NCBI GenBank assembly: GCA_900315495.1 | Contig: OMZJ01000022.1 | Location: forward strand, 1-33,451 | DNA length: 33,451 nt | Source: an uncultured Lachnospiraceae bacterium | Lineage (GTDB): Bacteria; Bacillota; Clostridia; Lachnospirales; Lachnospiraceae | Direction: 5' to 3' | Shown: piece by piece, positions 1-8,500 of the stretch | Layout: each line of letters starts with the position of its first letter | How positions within the stretch are numbered: the stretch's first letter is position 1 | The notes under the pieces: generated by a model | Seen by the model: the letters and a program-made list of their open reading frames with translations, nothing else | Databases searched by the model: none | What the model was told of the DNA's origin: nothing | Program-made: the position numbers and the translations under genes

Positions 1-38
1 ACTGGCAGTGCCGTCAAATACAGAAAGGACTGATACCA

Positions 39-1481
39 ATGACAGAAGCACAAAACTGCTGCCCCGACTGGCAGTCGCTCCAAACCGCGCCGCCCGACTG
101 GTTCCGGGACGCGAAATTCGGCATGTTTTTTCACTGGGGTCCCTACAGCGTCCCCGCCTACATGAATGAATGGTACTCCCGGAACATGTACGCCAAGGGC
201 CTGCAGCAGAACCTCTGGCACGAGAAACACTACGGAAACCTCCACGACTTCGGGTACAAGGATTTCATCCCCATGCTGAAGGGTGAAAAATTTGATCCGG
301 AGGAATGGGCCGATCTCGCGGTCCGCGCCGGCGCGAAATACGCGGGGCCGGTCTCCGAGCACGCCGACAATTTCTCCCTCTGGGACAGCAAGGTCAATCC
401 GGTCAATTCCGTCCGGATGGGCCCCCACCGGGACATCGTCGGGGAATGTGAGAAGGCGTTCCGCCGCCGCGGCCTGAAATTCCTGGCCACGTTCCACCAC
501 GCCTGGCTGTGGGGATGGTTCATGTCCACGGACAACGAGGCGGATGTCTACGTGCCGGAAAACGAGGTCTATTACGGGCCGGCGCTTCCGCTGGAGACCA
601 ACCGCTATCTCCCCTACCGCCTGCCGGACGAAAAGTTCTGCCGCCAGTGGCTGGCCAAGGTGGACGAGGTAACCAGTCAGTATCATCCGGACATCCTGTA
701 TTTTGACAGCCGCACCTGCATCATCTCGGAGGCGGCGCGCTTTGCGGCGGCGGAGCATTTTTACCATTCTGAGGGTGAAGTCCCGAAGATTCTGACCTAC
801 AAGCAGGAAGACTTCCCGGCGGGAATCGGTGTATTCGACGCGGAGCTCGGTCATTTTGCGCAGCCGAAGCCCTATGCATGGCAGTGCGACGACCGGCTGG
901 AAGATGCGATCACCTGGTGCATTGTGCAGCATCCGAAGTACAAGAGTGCAGAGCGCATCATCCGGCAGCTGTGCGACATTGTCGCAAAGAACGGATGCCT
1001 CCTGCTGAATGTCGGCCCGCAGGCGGACGGTTCCTTCCATCCCGACGCGGTCCGGGAGCTGACGCGCATCGGCGACTGGCTGAGAATCAACGGCGAGGCG
1101 ATCTACGGAACCAGGCCATACACCGTCTGCGGCGAAGGCCCGGCTGTGGAAAAGGACGAGAACTTTGACGTGGACAAGCTGCACGACCAGCTCAAAAAAG
1201 GCGCCTCCACCGATGTGAAGGGCGCCGAAATGGGAGAAAAGGATTTCCGGTTCACGCAGAAGGACGGCGCAGTCTATGCGATCGCCATGGGGTGGCCCGC
1301 CGACGGAACTCTGACGATCCGAACGTTCCGGACCGGCGGACCGATGCCCTCCGTCCGGAACGTGTCCCTCCTCGGAGCCGATCAGCCGCTCACCTTCTGC
1401 CAGACGCCCGAGGGGCTGACGGTTTCCCTTCCGGCACAAAAGCCCTGCGACTGCGCATGGGTGTTAAAGATTCTGCCATGA
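39..1481 (+). CDS. GH29 alpha-L-fucosidase, cytoplasmic
   Basis: This 480-residue protein is a retaining exo-alpha-L-fucosidase of family GH29, releasing L-fucose from non-reducing ends of oligosaccharides. Visible family signatures are the FHWGPYSVPAYMNEWYSRNMY stretch split around residues 31-51 (His32, Glu44, Trp45), the PDILYFD strand ending in the expected nucleophile Asp223, and LLLNVGPQADG near residue 320 closing the barrel. There is no signal peptide, so it should act on imported sugars. The start at 39 follows AAAGGA with about 9 bases spacing. One oddity: the usual EHHD motif reads EHAD (His108-Ala109), so one active-site histidine is missing. The gene faces the opposite way from the next operon and is probably the last gene of a unit lying to the left of the window. 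The family call is secure; the exact linkage is unknown. Confidence 0.95.
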   Translation: MTEAQNCCPDWQSLQTAPPDWFRDAKFGMFFHWGPYSVPAYMNEWYSRNMYAKGLQQNLWHEKHYGNLHDFGYKDFIPMLKGEKFDPEEWADLAVRAGAKYAGPVSEHADNFSLWDSKVNPVNSVRMGPHRDIVGECEKAFRRRGLKFLATFHHAWLWGWFMSTDNEADVYVPENEVYYGPALPLETNRYLPYRLPDEKFCRQWLAKVDEVTSQYHPDILYFDSRTCIISEAARFAAAEHFYHSEGEVPKILTYKQEDFPAGIGVFDAELGHFAQPKPYAWQCDDRLEDAITWCIVQHPKYKSAERIIRQLCDIVAKNGCLLLNVGPQADGSFHPDAVRELTRIGDWLRINGEAIYGTRPYTVCGEGPAVEKDENFDVDKLHDQLKKGASTDVKGAEMGEKDFRFTQKDGAVYAIAMGWPADGTLTIRTFRTGGPMPSVRNVSLLGADQPLTFCQTPEGLTVSLPAQKPCDCAWVLKILP

Positions 1482-1620
1482 TCCTGCATTGATACAATAG
1501 GCAAAGGTTCCATCCTGCAACCCCGTCTGCCGGAATTGCAATGCGCTGCGGCACGGCGTGAGGCATGATGCAAGCTCTGGTCTTACCTTCCACCGCTGTA
1601 CGTGCATAGGGAAACTGCCG

Positions 1621-2424
1621 TCAGCCCCGCCCCTTCAGGTGCATGATCTGACGGGTCTCCTCCGGCGTCGCGGGTTCAAGACCCTCCGCGCGGATCAGCT
1701 GTACCAGCCGCTCGACCAGCTGTACGTTTTTCTCCGCCTTTTCATCCGGTGCGAGGTAATTGCTGTCCTCAAACCCGATGCGGACATCCGCAGCACCCAT
1801 GGCGATGGCGGCCGCCAGGAACTCCCAGTTATCCCTGCCGTAGTGGGTCACGCCCCAGACCGCATCCGCCGGCACCGCGTTGATAAAGCTTGTCAGGCAC
1901 TTCCAGTCCGGCTGCATTCCGCCCTGATGCCCGAAGACGAGGTTGAAGAAGATCGGGCGGTGGTAGGGTACGCGCTGCGCACTCCGCGCGATGTTGTAAA
2001 TCATACCGATGTCAAAGACCTCCACTTCGGGAATGATTCCCCGGTCATAGGAGGCCTTCGCGCAGTAATCAATCTGATCCCAGGTGTTGACATACACCGC
2101 ACCGTTCAGGTTCGTGGAACCGGCATTCAGGGAGGAGCTCTCCACCCCCGGGATGTCCAGCGGATGGCATCTCTCCTCGATCGTCATGTCGGACACGCCG
2201 CCCGTGGACGCCTGCCAGACCACATCGCAGCGTTTTCCGATCTCCGCAAACTGCTTCTGCAGATACGAGGGATCCGGCGTGAGCGATCCGTCTGCCTGCC
2301 GGCAGTGCAGATGACACATCCCGGCACCTGCCTTCACGCATGCGGCCACATCCTCCGCAAGACTCACCGCATCCACCGGATCACCGGAGTGAACCGGCGC
2401 CAGCGAAATAATCACTTTTCTCAT
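1621..2424 (-). CDS. BKACE (DUF849) beta-keto acid cleavage enzyme
   Basis: This 267-residue TIM-barrel enzyme belongs to the BKACE family, which uses acetyl-CoA to cleave a beta-keto acid into acetoacetate and a CoA ester; 3-keto-5-aminohexanoate cleavage enzyme (Kce) is the founding member. Zinc-binding residues match HLH (His38, His40) and the Glu219-Asp220 pair in RIGFED, with Arg215 upstream as in the family. QASTGG (71-76) and PEVEVFD (132-138) are also family motifs. An upstream in-frame ATG (2469) exists, but the start at 2424 has a GAGAGGAG ribosome site about 10 bases away and begins with the usual MRKVIIS. It is the third gene of the unit 5238-1621. The substrate cannot be told; the lysine-fermentation partners (kamA, kdd, kal) are absent, so a Kce role is not supported by the context. 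Confidence 0.88.
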   Translation of the reverse strand: MRKVIISLAPVHSGDPVDAVSLAEDVAACVKAGAGMCHLHCRQADGSLTPDPSYLQKQFAEIGKRCDVVWQASTGGVSDMTIEERCHPLDIPGVESSSLNAGSTNLNGAVYVNTWDQIDYCAKASYDRGIIPEVEVFDIGMIYNIARSAQRVPYHRPIFFNLVFGHQGGMQPDWKCLTSFINAVPADAVWGVTHYGRDNWEFLAAAIAMGAADVRIGFEDSNYLAPDEKAEKNVQLVERLVQLIRAEGLEPATPEETRQIMHLKGRG

Positions 2425-2569
2425 GGTTTCTCTTCTCCTCTCACATTCCAGCTCTTTCTGTCCGGACACAACCCACGAAACGCCGCCAGAGAAATGTCTC
2501 CCGGATGTATTTCAGAAACGCAGCCGGAGCATGTTCCCAAAACGCGTTTTCCATCCGCACAGAGGTTTC

Positions 2570-4567
2570 TTATCTCCACGCTAACGGCAGCCAGACCATC
2601 ATCTCGCCGCGGCCGCGATTGTCCCACGCAAAGTACGGAATCATGGTGACCTGCACCTTTTCCGGTTTTTCCGGCACCAGATCCTGGTAGAGCGCCTCCC
2701 GGTCATAGTGCTTTCGCGGCAGCATCAAAAGTTCGGTGGAAAGCGCCTGCACCGGCGTATTCCCGATCCGGATCTCCTTTGCCGCAAAGACCGCATCTGA
2801 TGGCATGAGAAGCTGCTCCAGATCCTGAACGCCGCTTTTCTCCACGTCTGCGGACTCAATGCAGTAAACCAGCGGTCCTGCCTCGACGCAGACATGTCCG
2901 TTGTCCTCCTCGATCAGGTCGTTCCCCACGGTCAGGCGCGGGCGGATCGAGAGATCCAGCACGGCCGCCGGCGTCTCTCCCCGGAGCGCTTCCGCGGTTA
3001 CCGGCACTTCGATGTACGTCCCCGCATCCGCGGAGGACAGCTGCCGCACCGTCCGTCCCGTCTGAAGCGTTCCCTCTCTCACCCAGCCGGGGATGCGCAC
3101 CCGCAGCAGGAAGGGAACCCCGTTGCTCTCCGAAACATCAAAGACAATCTTTCCGCTGTAGGGGTAGGCCGTGTGCTCGGAGAGTGTAAACACAGCGCCG
3201 TTTTCCAGTGCAAAGCTTCCCCGGCAGTCGCCGTACAGACCGGTCCAGACCCCGTCCCGGTCCTGCGCAAAGGCATATTCGGAGGATTCGGCGATGGTCC
3301 GGCACAGATTCGGCGGGCAGCAGTAGCTGAGAATGTACTCGGTGCGCTCCTGTCCCCAGATCAGCTCGTAGGGGAGCTTCTTCGCGCGCCGGAGCATGTT
3401 TTCGTAGAAGAACCTGCGACCGTCCAGGCTGACGCCCGCCATGGCGGCATTGAGCATCACCCGCTCGCAGAAATCCATCACAGAAGCCTGCGGGTGGATC
3501 TGGAACATCCGCCAGGCCCAGAAAATCGCGCCCAGGTTTGCGCAGGTTTCATTGTAGGCGGTCACATTCGGGAGCTGGTACTCATAGCCGTAGGCCTGAT
3601 GGATCAGCTGGTGGTGCATGAAATTGCCGTACGGAGAGGCCCCGTTGTACAGGGCGCCGCAGCCCCCGGTGATATAGACTTTCTGTGTGGTCAGGCTCTT
3701 CCAGACCGCATCCAGCGTGGTCTTCAGGTCCTGCTCGCCGGTTTCCATGTACAGGTCCGCCACGCCGGCGTACAGGTAATTGGCCCGGACCGCATGGCCG
3801 ACGATTTTGCGGTGTGTCCGGAGCGGAATCCGGTCCTGATTGTCGTCGAGGCCGTTCTTCACCGAGTCGCGCAGGTTCACCGAAAGCTCCGCAAGATCGA
3901 GATATTCCCTGCGGCCGGTCGTGCGGTACAAATCCATCAGCCCCATGTAATGGGAGGGGCAGACCGCCGTCTGCACCTGGCCGCTTCGCGCCGCCTCCGC
4001 ATACAGATTCTTCAGGTAGCCCGCGGCCTTCTCCGCGATGTTCAGGAAACTGCGGCGGCCGGTGAGGCGGAAATACACGCAGGCCGAGGTGAACAGGTGG
4101 CCCATGTTGTAGACTTCAAAGTCATTGATATCCTGCCCGCGGGTCACGCCGCTGCCCTCGCGCTCTCCGATGATCTGCTTGGTTGAGATGTATCCGTCCG
4201 GCTGCTGGGCGCGGCCGATCAGCGCGATATAGTCCTCCAGCTGCGCCAGGAGTTTTTCGTCCTTCTTCCGGACTGCTGTATAGGCTGCCGCCTCCATCCA
4301 CTTGTAGAAATCGCCGTCGCCGAACACAGTGCCGGAAAATTCGCCTTCGGCCTCCCCCGCCGCAATCCTGAAATTCTCCAGGACGTGGCTGATCTCCGGG
4401 GAGGCGAACATATTCTGCAGGTGTCCGACAGTGACGTCGGCATTCACATCAAACCGCTCCCGGTAAAAGCCCCCAGTCCACTGCACTGCCGAGGCGTCCG
4501 CCCCGACGGCGCCGGCAAAAGGCGGAATCTGCCGGATCTCCGGCCTGTTTTCTCTTCCCGTCTCCAT
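2570..4567 (-). CDS. GH127-family (DUF1680) protein with Gln at the acid/base position
   Basis: This 665-residue intracellular protein has the (alpha/alpha)6-barrel DUF1680 fold of GH127/GH146 beta-L-arabinofuranosidases, cysteine-dependent retaining enzymes that release arabinose from plant glycans. The zinc/thiolate centre is intact: Glu340-Thr-Cys342 (NETC) and Cys416-Cys417 (SYCCPPN) match Glu338, Cys340, Cys417 and Cys418 of HypBA1. The acid/base Glu322 of HypBA1 lies 16 residues before Glu338; the equivalent here is Gln324 in HQAYGYEYQLPN, codon CAG. A nearby Glu329 might substitute, or the activity may be lost or altered. The start ATG at 4567 overlaps the upstream stop as TGATG and has AAAGGGG at 8 bases; a GTG one codon earlier is possible. 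Translation is therefore coupled to the racemase-like gene. Confidence 0.9.
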   Translation of the reverse strand: METGRENRPEIRQIPPFAGAVGADASAVQWTGGFYRERFDVNADVTVGHLQNMFASPEISHVLENFRIAAGEAEGEFSGTVFGDGDFYKWMEAAAYTAVRKKDEKLLAQLEDYIALIGRAQQPDGYISTKQIIGEREGSGVTRGQDINDFEVYNMGHLFTSACVYFRLTGRRSFLNIAEKAAGYLKNLYAEAARSGQVQTAVCPSHYMGLMDLYRTTGRREYLDLAELSVNLRDSVKNGLDDNQDRIPLRTHRKIVGHAVRANYLYAGVADLYMETGEQDLKTTLDAVWKSLTTQKVYITGGCGALYNGASPYGNFMHHQLIHQAYGYEYQLPNVTAYNETCANLGAIFWAWRMFQIHPQASVMDFCERVMLNAAMAGVSLDGRRFFYENMLRRAKKLPYELIWGQERTEYILSYCCPPNLCRTIAESSEYAFAQDRDGVWTGLYGDCRGSFALENGAVFTLSEHTAYPYSGKIVFDVSESNGVPFLLRVRIPGWVREGTLQTGRTVRQLSSADAGTYIEVPVTAEALRGETPAAVLDLSIRPRLTVGNDLIEEDNGHVCVEAGPLVYCIESADVEKSGVQDLEQLLMPSDAVFAAKEIRIGNTPVQALSTELLMLPRKHYDREALYQDLVPEKPEKVQVTMIPYFAWDNRGRGEMMVWLPLAWR

Positions 4568-5238
4568 CACAGAAGCCCCTTTGCCTCCAGCGCGCGCTTC
4601 AGTGCCGCTGCACCGAACCGCGGGCTGGAAAGTGTCTGCTTTCCTGTCGCCTGGGTGAGGTCTTCCTCCACATACGCCATGGATCCCTGTGCCAGGACAA
4701 TCACATCCACCTGATCCCGGATCTTCATCGCCGCATCGATCAGGAGCGCGCGGAACTGTTCCTGATCCAGTCCGAATGCGCCGTCGATCAGCCCGTCCAC
4801 CAGCGTGACGTGGCGGTTCATCTCACGGGCGACGCGCCGGATCGTATTCTTGGTGGGCTCCAGCGTGGTCGCCAGGGTGGCCAGCACGCCCACGCGGTTT
4901 CCCAGCCGGACCGCCTCCCGGCACATCTCCTCATCAATCCGGACCACCGGGATGCCGAGATACCGGGCCGCCGGCTGGAATGAATCCGCCACCTCGCCCA
5001 CCGAGGAGCAGATATTCAGGATGGCGTCCGCGCCCTGGGCCACCGCCTGGGTGTACAGGTTCATCAGACGGGCCGCCGGCTTTGCCGTGACATATCCCGC
5101 CGCACGGACATCCGCCAGGATCGACGGATCCTGCAGGCTGATGATCTCCGCCTCATCCCCGATGTTTTTCCGGACTTCCCGCTCCACCAGCTCGATCAGT
5201 TCCGGTGTTGTACTCGTATATACCAGTGCTGCTTTCAT
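4567..5238 (-). CDS. Asp/Glu/hydantoin racemase family protein, single-cysteine type
   Basis: This protein of about 223 residues has the aspartate/glutamate racemase fold. The first motif, LNICSSVGEVADS near residue 75, supplies one catalytic-type cysteine. The second motif, where true racemases have a second cysteine (GCTEL type), reads LAQGSMA near residue 185 and has none. The protein is therefore less likely to be a two-base amino-acid racemase and may be an isomerase, decarboxylase or lyase of the superfamily. The start at 5238 is preferred because GGAAAGG lies about 8 bases upstream; the ATG three codons earlier is too close to that site, and the 5289 start has no site. It is the first gene of the unit continuing into the GH127 and BKACE genes (TGATG overlap). 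Natural substrate unknown. Confidence 0.8.
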   Translation of the reverse strand: MKAALVYTSTTPELIELVEREVRKNIGDEAEIISLQDPSILADVRAAGYVTAKPAARLMNLYTQAVAQGADAILNICSSVGEVADSFQPAARYLGIPVVRIDEEMCREAVRLGNRVGVLATLATTLEPTKNTIRRVAREMNRHVTLVDGLIDGAFGLDQEQFRALLIDAAMKIRDQVDVIVLAQGSMAYVEEDLTQATGKQTLSSPRFGAAALKRALEAKGLL

Positions 5239-5574
5239 TGTATCCATCCTTTCCTTTTTCGCGGCCGGCCCTGTGCCGGCTGTCCCCATTCCGGCCGCGC
5301 GCTCTGCCGCAGATGTACTCCGGCGAAAGATCCGCCGGCTTCTGCCGCAGAGCCGCTGCCTGACATTTTATTCTTGTCTTATCTTATCGCATTTCCAGAG
5401 ATCTGCAAGCGGCTGACTCCGAGCCGGATACTCTGACAGCTCCCTTCGGCAGACTGCGTCCGGACGCCTGAACGCAGCCCGCGATCCGCTGCGTACTTTC
5501 ATCGATCGTCCGGACGCTTCCGACGATCTCCCGGTGCCGCGGGATTCGCAGGGAGCCATATCCCTCAGCAGTCT
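5239..5574. other. Gene-free stretch of 336 bases with a nested inverted repeat
   Basis: No convincing gene lies here; short open frames on the minus strand lack ribosome sites and protein character. The right half holds a nested inverted repeat (separate entry). The left half, around 5365-5395, is a small AT-rich patch on an otherwise GC-rich background. On the minus strand this patch contains a TAAAAT hexamer, a possible -10 for the operon starting at 5238, but no good -35 element. The stretch also has to hold the end of the large GH2 transcript, although no hairpin followed by a T run is visible. Confidence 0.6.
5456..5517 (-). repeat. Nested stem-loop (11-bp outer, 7-bp inner stem)
   Basis: Arms 5456-5466 and 5507-5517 (GCGTCCGGACG / CGTCCGGACGC) are perfectly complementary. 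Inside them, 5472-5478 and 5488-5494 (ACGCAGC / GCTGCGT) form a second stem around a 9-base loop. The element lies about 60 bases past the stop of the large GH2 and about 220 bases upstream of the racemase-like gene. It could be an RNA 3'-end structure, a processing signal or a protein site, since GCGTCCGGACGC is itself a palindrome. Its function is not shown by the sequence. Confidence 0.5.
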
Positions 5575-8500
5575 TTAAAACTGCAGAAGGAATTCTTCCG
5601 CGTCTCCCTTCCGCAGGAGGATCGGCGGACGTTTCCAGTTGCCCCAGGAGATCTGCGGGAAATTTCTGGCATGTAAAAGATGCACTGCCGTCTCCTGCAG
5701 GTCTCCCTTCCGCAGAATATAGAAGCACTCCAGTGCAATGAGATTCCCCTTCGCGTCCGGCGCGCATGCCCCGGCGGCAGTGACCGTCAGCGTGTGCTCT
5801 GCGTCGTCCAGGCCGGATACCGACCAGACCGCGATGTGGTCTCTCCGGTCGAATCCCTCCGCAGAGCCCGGAAAATCCACGCCGTCCACCTTCTGACTGA
5901 TCCGCCCCGCCGGTTTTCCGTCCAGCGAAAGGTCTGCCAGCCCGTAATTCACATCCGCTGAACCATACCAGACGATCCCGGTTCCGCGGAAGCGGATCGT
6001 TACCGACGCGCCTTTCTCCTCCGCACACATCTCGGTCCGGGCACCGTACCGGTCGGGGGTTTCCATCCGGTACCATTTTCCCGAATACTGCAGACGGGGA
6101 TCCCCGCAGAAAATCTCTCGGTCTCTCCGCAGGAGTCCCTCCGCCCGAAGCGTCAGGCCGCTTCCGGGAAACATGCCGGCCGCTTCTGACATCCAGCCAT
6201 TCTCCGGATTTTCTTGATCCCAGCCATCCGCTTTCTGCGGTACCGGTAAAACCTTCCAGGAGAGGCCGTCTTCTGTGCCCGAGAAAATCCGGGCATTTGC
6301 CAGATTTTCCTTTGCACTGCAGAAGTCATTGCTTCCCCTCAGGCCCGGATCCCAGCGGCCGTTTTTTATGTCAAAGTGTGTATCCTCCTTCCACGGGTGA
6401 TCCGGCCTGGTACCGAAGGGCTCTGTCCTCTCCGGACTCCCCTTGCAGGCGGTGCCGCGGTTTCGTCCGATGAAGTCCTCCGGGTAAACGGAATAATCCC
6501 CCGTCCTCTCCCAGGAAATCCGGTCGGTTCCCTGTGCCGAAATCATGGTGATCCCCAGTTCATCCAGACCGCCGCAGTCCACACCGACGCGCAGCTTGAT
6601 CCGCCGCGGCATCGCGATCCGAAGAGAATCGACATGGAATCGAATTCCGAGGCTTCCGTCCCGGCCGATCCGATAGGTCCACGTCAGTCCCATCGCACCG
6701 CCGAAGCTTCCTCGGACCATAACGGTGTGGTCAAAATCTCCTGTCAGGCAGAGTTCCGGCGCCGCAGCGGAATCTACCGTCTGCCCGTCCGCCGTGATCT
6801 CCTCCGCCTGCCATTCCGGAAGCTGCAGATAGGCCGCGCGCAGGAAGGGCCCGTCCGTGATCTGCACGGTTCCGTTCCGCAAAATTTCTGTAAAGCGTCC
6901 GGTCCGCGTGCTGATGTGATATTCCATAGCGTTCCGGGAAATGGCCGGAGAATCCGGTTTCACGGACACTTCGAACGAATTCTGTGCAGCCGGTATTTCC
7001 CCGCGGAACGATTCCAGATCAATCAGATCTTCTGACACCTGATTTCCGCATCCGTCCGTGAAGGTCAGATACAGGTATGCCGCATCCGGACAGAACGGGA
7101 CATTCACCTGCCCCGTCCCGCGCGGCGGGATGTCAGGTCCCGGAAGCCGGAAGGACCAAACAGCCTTCCCGCTCTGCGCCGCCCGCTCGCACGCGTCCCG
7201 CGACAGGTCCCCCGCCTCCTGTGCCGTCAGGTACCAGCCCGCGAAAGTCCCCTCTGCCAGATTCGTGTGGCAGAAACGGTTTTCGACCGGAATCCGCAGT
7301 ACATCTCCAGCACCGGCACTTCCGGCGGCCGGCAGAATCCCGATGGCAGGCGGATTTGTCTCCCCGCGCTCTGCCCGGATCTCCTCCGTCAGGCGGTTGA
7401 CGCCCCGCAGCACCACCGGGGAATACGCCCGGCGCACCATGGTATGCTCCGGCTTTCTGCGCCGCCAGAGATCGATGATGCCCCATTCCAGATGGGTGTC
7501 GTTTCCGCCGACATACAGATCCGTCTCATCGATGCCGGCCCAGATGGCGCCGCCCAGCGCCCCTTCCGTATTCCAGATCCGGTCCCAGAAGCGGGCAATG
7601 CTCTTTCCCCAGAATTCGCGCACTCCGGGGTCCCGCCGCTGCTCCGACCGGTTATAGCACGGGACATGGACGTACTCGTCGTGCAGGACCGGCATGGTCT
7701 TCCCGAATGCCCCGCCGACACCCACATTGTCCCGGCGGACCGAGGGATCGTCCTCCTCGTTCGCGTAGTGGATGCTCCAGATGTCCACCGGGCGATAATC
7801 CTCCCGCATGGTCATCGGATAGCTGAATTTCGTCAGTCGTGTCGGATCGGTCCGCTTTGCGAAACGATTCAGGAGGTCAAAATTCGTGCCGCAGAAGGAT
7901 TCATTGCACAGGGACCAGATGATCACACAGGGATGAGAGCCGTCCCTCGCATAGGTCTCCGCAAAATGGGACAGATATCGTCCCGCTTCCCGCGGGTTCT
8001 GCTCGGTGTAGTCCAGGGAGCGCGCGATGAAGGCCAGCGCCAGCTCATCCTCCACATAGATGCCCTTTTCGTCACAGAGATCCAGAAAATGTTCGCTCGG
8101 CGGATAATGGGACGTGCGCACGTAATTGATATTCGCTTCCTTGAACAGTGCCACATCCTTGGCGATGGTTTCGGCGGGCACCGAGCGCCCGTTCAGGGGC
8201 GTCACCTCGTGCCGGCAGGTCCCGTGGAGCTTGACCTCCTGGCGGTTGATGAAGACCCGGTTTCCCCGCCGCTCAATCTGACGAAATCCCACCTTCCGGC
8301 ACACGGTTTCCGTGATCTTTCCGCCCCTTGTCAGGCAGATCTCCAGGCGGTACAGATTGGGGTGCTCCGCATCCCAGAGTTTCGGCGCTGGCACCGCAAA
8401 GCGGCAGACAAGCTCCCCGCCGCCATCGGGAACATTGGTTTCCAGGAAGTTCTCCGATCCGACCGTGACGGCTGTCGCCACAGTACCGGAAATTTCATCG

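Noticed and set aside
1482..1620. Search for a terminator between the convergent fucosidase and BKACE genes
   Set aside because: No stem followed by a T run was found; only short, weak pairings.
5384..6076. 230-codon minus-strand frame running from inside the GH2 gene into the gap
   Set aside because: Mostly a frame shadow of the GH2 C-terminus; no start signal and no recognisable domain. The short part in the gap could not be supported as a gene.
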